Both the position numbers and the translations under genes were made by a program. Positions 11,159-21,935 of a stretch of 64,000 nt of DNA are shown in pieces. Origin of the DNA: Rachicladosporium sp. CCFEE 5018 (lineage: Eukaryota; Ascomycota; Dothideomycetes; Cladosporiales; Cladosporiaceae); the NCBI GenBank assembly GCA_002077045.2, contig KZ111149.1:158019-222018 (forward strand), written 5' to 3'. The number at the start of each line of letters is the position of its first letter. Within the stretch, counting starts at the first letter, position 1. Below the pieces are notes generated by a model, which had not been told where the DNA came from, ran no database searches, and saw nothing but the letters and a program-made list of their open reading frames with translations.

Positions 11159-11986
11159 TCCGCCTTGATCCCTTGTGATGGCCGGTTGGCACTTTTGTCG
11201 CTAGAAGCAGTGGGCGCTGCTAAGGAAGAAGCGATACAGAGACAGTATCGACTTCAGCTCTTGCAGCTGCAGACATTTCGCGGTCGCGCTCATGGCTACT
11301 TGGCCTTCCTTCGCTTCTTTCACGTGCAGCTTGGCCTATATTGCTGCTGCAGCAGGCGCGTCCGATCCCGAGATCCCGAACGACAAGCATACCGCACTTG
11401 ATGCTTCTACCATGATGCGAAACGAATGTTCAATGTTCACCTAAATGCCGATACTGCACAACATAGCTCTCCGGCTCACACAGGCAAGTAGCAAGCGCCC
11501 ACTGGTATGGTCATCATGATCCGGATGTAGAAGTGCGGCTGAAGATGAGCACCTGTCCCAGCTGCCGACGAATTGCATATTACACCTACCGAACTATATG
11601 ATCTTGCTACATGGTCGCAGCTGAAAAATCGCGTACAGTCCATTGGGCGTCTTACAGTCAGCATGTCAGATGTTTGATTTAAGCTCGTATCTCGAGTCAA
11701 TTCCGGTAAGAAATGCCAAGAAGGCAGGCCTGAGACTCCACATAGCATTGGAAGCGACATGCTTTCCGCAGACAAGAGACACACAAGGTTCACTTGGCTG
11801 GGCTCAGCACTGCTTGGTCATGGACGATATTTTGAGAGATGCCCAGAAGTGGTAAGAATGATCATTGCTTCCTGGCCTCGGGTCATTTTGCGACTCACTC
11901 CGGTAAGGTATATCTAGCATGTTTCCTTTCAAGCATCTCATCTCGTTTCCCTGTCCGGTTCGCATACATCGCAACGAAGAGTTACG
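11159..11986. promoter_or_regulatory. Divergent intergenic region between SnoaL-like and carboxypeptidase genes
   Basis: 828 bp between two divergent start codons, so both promoters lie here. No distinct motif or repeat is obvious; open frames within it lack ATG starts or family features. Confidence 0.4.
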
Positions 11987-14189
11987 ATGGCGTACAGCAT
12001 GGTGGCTCGCCTGACAGGCGTCCTGGCGGTCGCCTCGCTTTCCTCCGCACAGTTTCCACCACAGCCCGAAGGCATCACTGTCTTGCAGTCAAAGTTCGGC
12101 GACGGAATCAGTATCAGCTACAAGGAGACGAAGATCTGCGAGACTACGCCGGGCGTCAAGAGCTACGCAGGCTACGTCCACCTCCCGCCAGGAACTCTCA
12201 ACGATGTCGGCGAGGCCCAGCCCTACCCCATCAACACCTTCTTCTGGTTTCACTCAGCTCGCGAGGACCCCAAGAACGCTCCTTTATCGATATGGATGAA
12301 TGGCGGTCCCGGCAGCTCCTCCCTCGCCGGCGCGCTCGTTGAGAATGGTCCCTGCTACGTGCATCACGATTCGAATTCCACTTACCTCAACCCCTTCTCG
12401 TGGAACAACGAAGTCAACATGCTCTATCTTGATCAGCCCGTCCAGGCTGGCTTGAGCTATGACACGCTGCAGAATATCACTTACAATGCTGCGACTGGCG
12501 AGATCGATCTGCTGAGCCCGGGCGATGCGATACCGAAACAGAATGCTACTTTCCTGGTCGGCACGTATCCCAGCCAGAATAGCAGCCAGACTGCGGTGGG
12601 GACGAAGAATGCCGCGAAAGCTGCGTGGCACTTTCTGCAGGCTTTTACGGAGGTGTTTCCCGAGCTGAGCGCGAGGGACGGGAGAATAAGCATTGCGACT
12701 GAGTCCTATGTGAGTATTCTATCGCTCTTGAGGGGACCCTAGCTGATGTCGAGATCAGGGTGGGCGGTATGGGCCGGCCTTCGCGGCATACTTTGAGGAA
12801 CAGAACGAGGCGATTCAAAAGGGGACTTACAAGGCTGCGCATAGCAAGGCGGCTGTCATACATATCGACACCCTGCTCATCGTTGTAAGCTGGATCATAC
12901 CTTGCAAATGCTGTCGCAATACTGACGACCGCACGACAGAACGGCTGTATCGATCGCCTAGTGATGTACCCAACCTGTGAGCCTCCCCGTCGCCACCATC
13001 CTCTGCGTGTCTCTCGACCCCATCATACTTACTCCGCATAGACGCCACAATGGCCTACAACAACACCTACAACCTCCCCACAGTAAACTCAACCATCTAC
13101 GCCGAAATGAATGCCGCCTGGTCCCAGCCTGGCGGCTGCCGCGACCAGATTATGTCTTGCAGAGCAGCGGCGGCGGTCTACGACCCCCAGAATCTTGGCG
13201 TCAACAGTACAGTCAACACGCTCTGTCGCACAGCTCAACAGTACTGCGAAACTAACATCATCGGCCCGGGCATCGAGTACACGCCACAAGACTACTACGA
13301 CGTCGGCGCTTGGGACCCGGACCCGCTCCCCGAGCCGTTCTTCTTCGGCTACATGAACCAGCCGCACGTCCAGGCAGATCTAGGCGCGAGGCTGAACTGG
13401 ACGATAAACGCGCCGCAAGTCAACCACGCATTCGTCGGCATCGGAGACTATGTCCGTGACGACGGGCTGCAGGACTTGGCTTATCTGCTCGAGAAAGGCG
13501 TCAAGGTTGCGCTGGTGTATGGGGACAGAGACTACGCGTGCAACTGGTTCGGCGGCGAAGCCGTGAGCTTGGCGCTGAACTACTCCGGCACTGACGCTTT
13601 CCACTCAGCAGGCTACGCATCAATCCAGACCAACGCCTCGTACGTCGGCGGGAAGGTCAGACAACACGGCAACCTGTCTTTCTCTCGCGTGTTCGAATCC
13701 GGACATCAGGTGCCTACCTACCAGCCCCAAACGGCGTATGAGATTTTCAACCGCGTGCTCACCAACCTAGACGTCGCCACAGGCCGCGTTAACACTGCCC
13801 ACAACGCCAGGTACAGCACCTCCGGCCCTTCAGACAGCTTGGCGTTCCGCAACAAGGCGCCGGAGCGGCCGGTGCAGTATTGCTACACTGCCTGGCTCGG
13901 CGACACCTGTGATCAGGACCATATCGACGCCTTGCTCAACGGCACTGCGACGGTCTGCGACTACCTCGTCAAGGACGCGAATACGACGGTGCTGTTCCCT
14001 GATATCGTGGGCAAGCTGGGGGAGCCGGGATGTGCGAAGAAGAGCGGACACGCGTATGTGAGGGATGCGAAGGTGGAGAAGAGCGCGGATGGGGAGTATG
14101 GAGGTGGGATTTTGGGGTTGGGGGCGAGAGTTGTGAGGCCGAGGAAGGGGGATATGGGGGGGACTTGGGACGGGAGTTCGGGGGCTTGA
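11987..14189 (+). CDS. Serine carboxypeptidase, peptidase family S10, secreted (copy 1)
   Basis: Secreted or vacuolar exopeptidase removing C-terminal residues. Exons are 11987-12709, 12759-12884, 12940-12976 and 13042-14189, totalling 677 residues; all introns are GT-AG and phases match. A signal peptide covers about residues 1-21 (ends SSAQ). Oxyanion motif NGGPGSSS and the catalytic triad are visible: Ser240 in TESYGGRYGP (split by intron 1), Asp459 in VYGDRDYACNW, and His517 in FESGHQVPTYQP. Many N-x-S/T sites suggest heavy glycosylation. About 160 residues follow the catalytic His, including a Cys-containing, Gly-rich tail; most S10 enzymes end soon after the His, so this is a notable extension. 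Copy 2 is identical; copy 3 lies beyond the window edge. Confidence 0.94.
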
Positions 14190-14859
14190 TTGTGGGCTAG
14201 GGGGCTGGGAGAGCGCGATGGTCGAGCCTGTCGGAGTGGCGGACTGCAATTGTGGGAGATAGGGTCGGGTGAGTGACTGACCAACGAAAAGTACATCCGC
14301 TCTGCTCGCACATCGGACGTATGCTTCACGAGTATCGGGACTTGATTTCAGACGTGTGCTCTGAAAGCAGCTACCTTATCAGGCGTTTTGATGTCGTACA
14401 ACCCGCCCATCTTGACCCCGACCGTTGTACTCAGGACAGACAAGCAGATACTGCCATACTGGGACGCACGTCGTGGTGTGTACGCGAAGAGTGAACAACG
14501 TTACCGGTGAAAGTTAGAGTTGTGTCAATCTGCTACGCGTTGATTGGCTGACGACGGCTGCACGCTTCTAGATCCGATGTTCCCAGATCGAGACGGCCAT
14601 GGGGTAGTGAGATCGAGTTTCGCTGCCAGCCAATTTATCACTCCACAGGTGCAGCGGAGTCCGCTTGGTCATCGCGCTGATCCTCAGGCACGAGGGACTC
14701 GACTTCACCTTTCGCTCTACTGAGTTTGTGGTGAACATCTCTGCGTCTGGCTGTTCGAGGATATCGCAATTGACGAGCATCGCATTCGCTATCCGAGTGC
14801 ATTGTTACGCGAAGCCTGATTCATTCGTGCCTGACTGGGAGCCTCATCTGGTGGTCGAG
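14190..14859. other. Intergenic region upstream of kinase gene
   Basis: 670 bp between the carboxypeptidase stop and the kinase ATG. Open frames here start at non-ATG codons and have no recognisable features. Presumably 3' UTR plus kinase promoter. Confidence 0.4.
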
Positions 14860-15857
14860 ATGGCGCCCAATGCTGAGAAGAGCGCATTGAAGCGCGCGAG
14901 GGTGCGAATCAGTGGCTATATCACGAGGACATATCACTAATCAATACTAGCAGGTCTCGATAGACGAAGCCCTCGACACGAAGAAGCCCCGCCGCTCCGC
15001 CCGTCTGTCTAATGCCCCGGACCGCGAGGACGGGGAGGAGCAGCTCAAGAACAACGGTGCACTCCCTTCGCCCGTCACGAAGGCATCGACAGACACGACC
15101 GAAGGCGCGCGAGCTTTCACTCCCACGCCCGACTTCATCGAGCAACGGGCTACCCCGGAAGCGAGCCCGATCCATGGCTCACATCGTCCTGGACTATCCT
15201 CTCCTCCGTCGGATACGCAGCCATTCTCGCAGTTCCTCCCACCGCCGCCGTACTCGTACGAAGTAGAGGACGAGGAGGCAGAAGGTGTCTGGGGCTATCT
15301 CGTACCTATTGACGGCGTCTCAGAGACACTAGTCTTGCGGAAGCGCGCGGCGTGTCAAGTGCCGTCGAAGGGACTGACGGACCCACATGGCAAGAAGAAG
15401 GTGCCGAAGAAGCATTACAAAGAGGCGGAAGAGAAGTACGAGGGTCAGAAGGCCGAGAAGGGTGTGCCAGCTGGCGGGTACCTGATTGGCAGACATCCGG
15501 AGTGCGATCGCTTGGTACAGAGTCCCACGGTCAGCAACAGACATTGCTTGCTATTCTGCGAGAACAAGAATGGGGACTCGCTGGCTGTGGTGGAGGACCT
15601 CAGCGGGAACGGAACGTACGTCAACGATGCTTTCATTGGGCGGAACAAGAGGCGAGAGTTGGCAGACGGCGATGAGCTGTCAATTCTGGACGAAGCCAGG
15701 TTCATTTTCCGCTACCCGCGGAACAGAGACACCAATGCCTTTCGTTCACAGTACACAATCCAAGGCCAGCTGGGTAAAGGTCACTTTGCGACTGTCTACC
15801 TGGCCACCGAGAAGCAATCAGGGCTACGGTACGCGGTGAAGAAGTTCGAGAAGCGAA
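14860..15857 (+). CDS. FHA-domain Ser/Thr protein kinase (Rad53/Chk2/Cds1-like), N-terminal 315 residues, cut by gap (copy 1)
   Basis: A 42-bp first exon (14860-14901, MAPNAEKSALKRAR) is followed by a 52-bp intron (CTAATC...CAG) and exon 2 from 14954 to the gap. Residues 15-140 are charged and Pro/Ser-rich. The FHA domain spans about 190-270, with the phosphothreonine-binding elements GRHPECD (193-199), SNRH (208-211) and NGTYVN (233-238). The kinase domain starts at about 282 with the glycine loop GKGHFATV and the ATP-binding Lys310 in YAVKK; the sequence then hits Ns, so the catalytic loop is not seen. FHA-kinase order is that of DNA-damage checkpoint kinases (Cds1/Rad53/Chk2 family), nuclear. 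Assignment within the family is uncertain. Copies 1 and 2 stop at the same base. Confidence 0.85.
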
Positions 15858-15957
15858 NNNNNNNNNNNNNNNNNNNNNNNNNNNNNNNNNNNNNNNNNNN
15901 NNNNNNNNNNNNNNNNNNNNNNNNNNNNNNNNNNNNNNNNNNNNNNNNNNNNNNNNN
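15858..15957. other. Assembly gap, exactly 100 N
   Basis: Run of 100 N, a common placeholder for a gap of unknown size. It truncates the kinase gene on its left and the STT4-like gene on its right, so the two flanks need not be true neighbours. Confidence 0.99.
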
Positions 15958-18303
15958 GTTGAGGTACACGCACTCTGCGTAGCCCATCTTCTTAATCTCG
16001 GCTTCGTGTTGTGGATTTAGGGCGATGAGTGCGGCCTGCAAATTACCTACGTGCTCAGTTCCAGCGCTTCGTCGCAAGATTGGGTTGAGCTCGATGCCAC
16101 TCTCTGGCATGTCGACCCGCTCTTCGTCGATGAGAGGAAGGCTATGCTGTGCGAGCACCTGCAGCTCTGCAGCATATTGACGGCCGGACTGCGATTGTAG
16201 CGTGAACCCATGCGCAACGATGTTGACCCAGGCATCGCGGCCGAGTTGACGGACCTCCTCTTCATCTTCGAATTGCGGCGTTGACGTCAGGTCCGTTGAG
16301 ACAAGGATTGCGAGTGGTCTGAACAGACGTGCCATATTGCGTGAAGCAGGTGCAACATCAGCAGCCCGTTCATCACCATTACCCACTATGAGGCCAAGTA
16401 GGTGGACCAGGTAGATCTCGTACAAAGGCGAGTCCTTGCGAATGCTCGCTGCGATGCGGATGCGAGCGTCCGTGACTGCGCCGATCATCTGAAAATTGCC
16501 ACTGTTGCTCGCCAGACTCGCAGCTCGGACGTACAGTCGCAGTAGGCCCTTGAGATCTGTCGCATTGTAGGCGCCTAGTGCAGCCGTCTCGGCGACGAGT
16601 CGAGCATCGACGGTCGGATTGATACGCCCGAGCTTCTGCACCAGCATTGAAAGCACGAGTGCTGAGATCTTCTCGTCGTTTCGTGCTATCGCGATGGCTA
16701 CGATTGCTTGTATGACTGCGCCATAGACTACCGTAGACTCCTCTTCGTCACTCATGTTCAATGATATGCTGCTACCGAGTGCTGAGTGGGAGGTGTACGG
16801 CCCGCTGGTATCCAAACTGGGACTGCCATCAATCCAGGGCGAAATACCACTTGGCCTGTCGTTCGAGCCGGCGCTCAGCACATTTCCCAGTGAGTACAGT
16901 GTGCTGATGACGACGTCTCCGGACAGCAACCTCAGTGCATGAGCCAAACATTCGCCGGCTACCTTGCCAGTGCGGGACGGCATCTTGCCTTGGACGATAA
17001 GTCTGGGCATTGTACGGCTCAATGTAGACGCTATCGCAGGTGAAGTACCAGCCAGGATTGCCATTGACTTTAGTACGGCCTCGGCGAGTTCTCCATCGCC
17101 CATTTGGACGGGATTAGACGCGGCCGCCTCAAGCCAGCTCATCAAGACTTCGTCATCTGCAATCTCCTCATCGATTAGAGTGCAGTACAAGAAGCTCCGT
17201 AAGGTAGCTGCCTTGACCTCGAATGCAAGTCGTTGCTGCCAAGCCGAGCTGACCTGCAAGTAGTCGGCGTCCTCGTCCAGGAGATTCACCTCTTCGGCAA
17301 TGATCTCCGCAAGGCTTCCAATCATGCTTTCGCTTACTACTGGGCGCGACTTGCTGACGTGTGAAGTCTTTGCCATTAGGGCGGCCAACGCTGCGTCTAC
17401 AGATAAGGCTTCGTAAGGCGAATGCAGCAAGAACGCAATCCGCTCCACGATATCAATGAACGCGCGTTGCAGCAGCATCGCTCCAAGTGGCTTGCCCTGT
17501 GTCGCGTACTGTCGTATCCAGCGTCGCCACTCTTTCGAAGATCGTGAGGTTGCCCGACCGTTGCGGATCGCAGAGAGCGAGCCTTCGACAGACACCATGA
17601 ACTTCTCGGAAAGCAGTATACGTAGGCGCTGTATGAGCGCAAGCCTTTGATCTGCGGTCCACGCTTGTACATGGTCGGCACAAGCACGCATGAACCCGTG
17701 CATTGCCACAGTCAGTTGAACGGCATTGTGGTCCGCCTCCGAGGTGTCGGTGCCATTTGTCTCAGCTGACCGCCAAGCTGACTTATCGATGCTCTCACCC
17801 AACGCGTTAAGTGTGATCTCAATGCTTGACAGTGCCTTGTTGGCCAACGGAGAATGATTCGTGGCGATGGACAGAACAGCAGACGTGAGCTCGTATGCCA
17901 AGGACTCCCAGGGCGCCTGACGAGATGTTGGCGCAGAGTGACCGATTGCTTGCCGATGAGCCTCGGGCATATATGGCGCCAGCTGAGCCAGCAGTGCCTC
18001 CGCATCCTGTAGACCCGTCACCAACGGTGCTGCCTTGCACAAAGCTAGCAATACATCCAGCTCTCGCGTTGACATTGGCACAGCTGCCAGGCTGGCTCCC
18101 TCGAGTGAGGCATTGAGACTCGACTTTGACCGCAGCTTGCAGAGGCTCTGGATGCCATCGCTGTTGTCTTGCTCGTCGTTTGAAGTAGCACACAGGATTG
18201 CTAATCGCTCGAGTGCGACGCGTCGCGTAGTCCCTCTCGTGCTTCGATATGTTAGCACATATGGTTCTGTCATTGATGGCACGCCTTTGACTCACACTCG
18301 CAT
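15958..18303 (-). CDS. STT4: Phosphatidylinositol 4-kinase STT4-like (PI4K III alpha), N-terminal 762 residues, cut by gap
   Basis: Helical N-terminal region resembling fungal Stt4, the plasma-membrane enzyme making PI4P; the lipid-kinase domain would be beyond the gap and is not seen. The recognition rests on remembered family segments: LLSGDVVISTLYSLGNVLSAGSN, the SSISLNMSDEEESTVVYG stretch, KDSPLYEIYLVHLLG, RDAWVNIVAHGFT and SGIELNPILRR. I predict a short first exon 18303-18296 (ATG CGA GT), a 60-bp intron with GTGAGT donor and GCTAAC branch, then exon 2 from 18235, giving the start MRVGTTRRVALERLA; an alternative ATG without this intron is at 18273. The remainder is Ala/Leu-rich armadillo-like helices. 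The missing C-terminal half (about 1100 residues in the family) means function cannot be verified. Confidence 0.75.
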
Positions 18304-18816
18304 GGTGGACTTGGTCGTTGTTGGTATATACAGATCATCGCTTAAGAGGACCAACAGCTTTCTGGTGCGGACAGCTGCTACGTGGGTTTAATGTCGAAGG
18401 TGACGTCCACCCACGAGCTTAACTCCGAGGAGGATTAATCAAATTACACTTAACTTCACTGGGTAATGGATACGGTTCGACAGGTGAAACGCCAGCTGGG
18501 GCCGTTTGGAAAGCTTCCTTGATCCCTGCAGCGGGCTCGCGACTCCTTCACCCTGAGTGGCTGCATGAACTCCCAGCATTGCGCGCTTGCTTGGAAGGAT
18601 GGCCGGGATATTGAGCAAGCCTTGAATGCTGTGTGGAAGGACTCGACTCTCTTAATGCCCATACACAGACACATAACCTCCATGTCTTTAGCCTCATTCG
18701 CTGCCAATCCGACTTGAAAACATTGCAGGCGCAACTCGCAGCCGCGAACATTGAAGCTCGAGGACATACCTTCACACGATTGGACGAGGACGAGGACGAG
18801 GACGACATATACAGGC
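18304..18816. promoter_or_regulatory. Divergent intergenic region between STT4-like and RhoGAP genes
   Basis: 513 bp between divergent starts. Contains a short purine-rich GACGAG repeat (18783-18806) immediately before the RhoGAP ATG, probably in its 5' leader. No other motif is evident. Confidence 0.5.
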
Positions 18817-21800
18817 ATGTCGACCTTTGAGACCTCATTCTGGTCGGCAGATTACGCCGGTGGGCTGGGCGTACTATTCGGAAAGCTGCAACAAGGTGTC
18901 CAAGAGAACCAACAGATCATCACAGTAGCCCGCTTGCGCGCAGAGGCAGAAGATCTCTACAGCCAGAAGCTCGGGGATATTGACACAGCTACGAACCGCA
19001 TAGAAGGTGGCTTCCAAAAGGATGATGGCGCAAGCGTCAAGAAAGCTTTTGACGGCGTGCGCGGGGAAATGATCGAAGCCTCGCGCAATCACCGCAAGAT
19101 TGCTTCCAACATCCGCGAGCTGGTCCTGAACCCCTTCAGTCGGTGGTGCGATCAACACGCTGCCCGCATACAGAACAGCCAAGATGATCTGCAAGGTCGG
19201 ATCCGCGCACACGACCGGCAGGCCGAGACTGTGAGGCAGTATCGGAGTGCGTACTTCAATAAGTGCCGAAGAGTGGAGGACTTAGACGAGGAGGAGAAGC
19301 TGGCTTTCCAGGATCCCATGTCTGCTGCTGCTACCGGATCGCCCAAGACTGGACCAGTAATCGTGCCCAGCATCAAGGTCGAGGACGAAGAAGACGAGCC
19401 TGAGCCGCTGGACATTGGGGACGAGACGTATCAGCCGGAGCAGGTCAAGAAAATCTTGACTCACATGGTGAACAACATCAGGGTTGGTGAGACAAAGGTG
19501 CCCATACTTGGGACTTACCAAAACACTTCTAGTGGGGCGGACATCACAGAGTACATTCAGAAACATCTGGGAGGAACGTCACTGTCATATGCTGAGCGGA
19601 TCGGGCAGGATTTACTCGGGCATGGGTTCTTGAGATTGGTCGGCAATGTTGGAAGCACATTCGCAAACAGTAGCAAGATGAACTACCAGTGGAGGCCGAA
19701 GGTGTTCCAATTCACCGGCATACCTGAGAATAAGCCGAAGCTGCTCGGGCGAACGACGACATTGGCCAGCCACAGCTCAGACAGCACACCAGATAGCCCA
19801 GTGGTGGGCGCAATGAATGAGTATCTCGGAGGCTGGAACCCATTGAATAACGCACATGCCAATGAGACGCCAGTCGAGAAGCTCGAGCGGGAAGCCAAAG
19901 TTGCGGATGAGCGATATAAGCAAGCTGTGCGTAAACTCGACAGTCTAAGGTGCAGCCTCGAGGAGGCAATGATTGATCATTTGAAGTTCATGGAGCGATG
20001 CGAGCTCGATCGACTGAAAGCCATCAAGAGCGTAGTACTTGACTTCAGCGGCTCGATCAGTAATGTCATTCCCAGTCTGCAAAGCACAGTCGACAACATG
20101 ATGTTGTATCAGGAAACTGTACAGCCACTGGGTGACCTGCGGTACTTTCTGGAGAACTACCGGACAGGCAGCTACATCCCGAAGGTGACGGTGTACGAAA
20201 ATTACTACAACACAGTGGATGAGCAGACGTTCGGCGTTGACATCGAGGCGAGGGCAAGAAGTGACCGGAAGCGAGTGCCACTCATCATCACGACGATTTT
20301 GACATTCCTGGACAGTCGGTATCCAGAGCTTGAGGGTGACGCTGCCCGGCGTAGTATATGGGTGGTCGACGTCCCTCTCGCAGCCATACACCACCTTCGT
20401 AATCAATTGAACACCGGGAAGGCCATACCACCTGGTCTGCTGGAGAAGTACGAGATCCCAATTGTTGCGGCAGTGCTCAAGCTCTACTTCCTGGAGCTTC
20501 CCGACTCCCTAGTGAGCAGCCACGTCTACGAAATCGTCAAGACAATCTACGCCACGACCGCACAGACCGCCAGTGAAGCTGCACGAATCCAAGTCCTGCA
20601 ATCGACCCTCGGCCAGCTGAGACTAGCCAACATCGCCACCCTGGACGCAGTCGTGACACATTTCTCCCGTCTCATTGAGCTCACAAGCGCAGACGAAGCA
20701 TACATAACTCAGCTCGCCACCACTCTCGCACCGTGCATACTCCGTCCAAAACAGGAGACCGGCCTCAGCATGGCCGAGAAATACAGCATCCGCCTGCTCA
20801 AAGACCTGGTAGCGCACAAAGAAGCCATCTTCGGCGAGCTCAAACGCCGAGCCACAAATCTCCACCACGCGCCGTCCACTGCCACCCGGCCGGTGCGAGG
20901 CATCAGTACGGACGAATCGAAACGGAAAGAACACATGGAAGAGCGACAACGCGCCATAGCCGCCGCCACGCAAGCACAAGCAGGCAGCAATCGGAGTCGG
21001 CAACCCAGCCCTGGACCCGCTGCGCGGATCGCCACGCCGTCTGAAGTTCTTCCCGGTCACCGCAGAGATCGCAGTAGAGGTCCTGAGACTCGCTTTCCGA
21101 TCTCCACAGCTAGCGTGATCAGCCCTACGGACCGCCGCGTTTTGTCGCCAACCTCGGCTGGCAGCAGAGGGAGCTTAGAAGTCCCTGGCTCGCCCCCATC
21201 GACCCGCACGCAACCCTCCGCAGTCCCCGCACCAATTACAAAAGACACACCGCCGTCATCGTCCGGCTCTGCTTCGCCGCCCAGAACGAACGGCACAACG
21301 CTGCACCAGCCACCTCCCGCTGAGCCCACGGCGGACGATAAACCAACTGACGCCGCTATCAAACGTCTCTCAGCTCTCCCCACAATGAGCGCCTCCATTT
21401 CCAGCCCAGGAGACTTCATGACACCCAGCCACTACTACACCAACAGCGTCGACTCTTCAACCACAACCAGCACCGCGCCCTCAGCCTCCACCGCCCCGAC
21501 CTCCACAGCCATAACCTCGAACCGAGACTCCGCCAGCTCAGGAATCAAAGCCCCAACCTCAAAATACAAGATCGCCAATGACACTTCTGAGCGTCCTGCA
21601 AGCCCTGCTACGTCCGTCGATAGCTCGGCGCCAGTGAAGCGTGATAGTCTCACGCGGTCTGCCGGCGCTGCGGCTGGAGGGCGGACGTTCCCGGTCAGGA
21701 AGGGCACGGCTAGTAGTTTGCAGCGAGCTAGTCTTGTTAGTAAGCGGGATAGCGGTGAAAGCGGTGATTACGTGACTAGTCCTGTGGAAGCTACGGAAGA

Positions 21801-21852
21801 GAGCAGCGGGAGAGGGGTGCAATTGCAGGATAGGGAGATGGATTTTGATTGA
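18817..21852 (+). CDS. Rho GTPase-activating protein, FCH/F-BAR-DEP-RhoGAP (Rgd2-like)
   Basis: Intronless 1011-residue cytosolic protein that binds membranes and should stimulate GTP hydrolysis by Rho/Cdc42 GTPases in polarity and wall integrity. The start is the ATG at 18817 (MSTFETSFWSADYAGGLG), which matches an FCH N-terminus. The F-BAR helices occupy about 6-210 and 350-470, interrupted by a DEP domain (about 214-295: GTYQNTSSGADITEYI, LLGHGFLRLVG), exactly the Rgd2 order. RhoGAP spans about 470-650 (FGVDIE, VPLIITTILTFLD, YEIPIVAAVLKLYFLELPDS). The position where GAPs normally carry GIFR-type arginine-finger sequence reads RRSIWVVDVPL (about 511-521). Residues 650-1011 are Ser/Thr/Pro-rich and disordered, a likely phosphorylation region. 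Which GTPase it serves is not deducible. Confidence 0.93.
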   Translation: MSTFETSFWSADYAGGLGVLFGKLQQGVQENQQIITVARLRAEAEDLYSQKLGDIDTATNRIEGGFQKDDGASVKKAFDGVRGEMIEASRNHRKIASNIRELVLNPFSRWCDQHAARIQNSQDDLQGRIRAHDRQAETVRQYRSAYFNKCRRVEDLDEEEKLAFQDPMSAAATGSPKTGPVIVPSIKVEDEEDEPEPLDIGDETYQPEQVKKILTHMVNNIRVGETKVPILGTYQNTSSGADITEYIQKHLGGTSLSYAERIGQDLLGHGFLRLVGNVGSTFANSSKMNYQWRPKVFQFTGIPENKPKLLGRTTTLASHSSDSTPDSPVVGAMNEYLGGWNPLNNAHANETPVEKLEREAKVADERYKQAVRKLDSLRCSLEEAMIDHLKFMERCELDRLKAIKSVVLDFSGSISNVIPSLQSTVDNMMLYQETVQPLGDLRYFLENYRTGSYIPKVTVYENYYNTVDEQTFGVDIEARARSDRKRVPLIITTILTFLDSRYPELEGDAARRSIWVVDVPLAAIHHLRNQLNTGKAIPPGLLEKYEIPIVAAVLKLYFLELPDSLVSSHVYEIVKTIYATTAQTASEAARIQVLQSTLGQLRLANIATLDAVVTHFSRLIELTSADEAYITQLATTLAPCILRPKQETGLSMAEKYSIRLLKDLVAHKEAIFGELKRRATNLHHAPSTATRPVRGISTDESKRKEHMEERQRAIAAATQAQAGSNRSRQPSPGPAARIATPSEVLPGHRRDRSRGPETRFPISTASVISPTDRRVLSPTSAGSRGSLEVPGSPPSTRTQPSAVPAPITKDTPPSSSGSASPPRTNGTTLHQPPPAEPTADDKPTDAAIKRLSALPTMSASISSPGDFMTPSHYYTNSVDSSTTTSTAPSASTAPTSTAITSNRDSASSGIKAPTSKYKIANDTSERPASPATSVDSSAPVKRDSLTRSAGAAAGGRTFPVRKGTASSLQRASLVSKRDSGESGDYVTSPVEATEESSGRGVQLQDREMDFD

Positions 21853-21935
21853 GCTGAGAGAGCGGAGGAAAGGGGAAGCGTGTGTAGAGTATATGTGTGT
21901 GGTCTTAGCGGGTCTGCCAAGACTCTTCAAACCCG

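Larger units (their letters stand above)
1..15857. repeat. Long repeated block, copy 1
   Basis: This block recurs at 38370-54243 and, in part, at 54344-64000. Bases 1-2582 differ from copy 2 at about 80 sites (my manual count: 59 transitions, 21 transversions) plus two indels. Bases 2583-15857 (13,275 bp) show no difference: coordinates keep a constant offset of 38386 and every translated gene is identical. The left end is open at the window edge, so the true left limit is unknown. The right end is the last base before a 100-N gap. Confidence 0.95.

Noticed and set aside
5304..15857. Secondary-metabolite gene cluster
   Set aside because: Transporters and a SnoaL-like protein are present, but there is no synthase, oxidoreductase set or pathway regulator; the SnoaL-like protein has a signal peptide, unlike a pathway cyclase.
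18751..18816. Extra 22 residues upstream of the RhoGAP start
   Set aside because: They begin at TTG and encode a purine-repeat artefact; the ATG at 18817 gives the expected FCH N-terminus.
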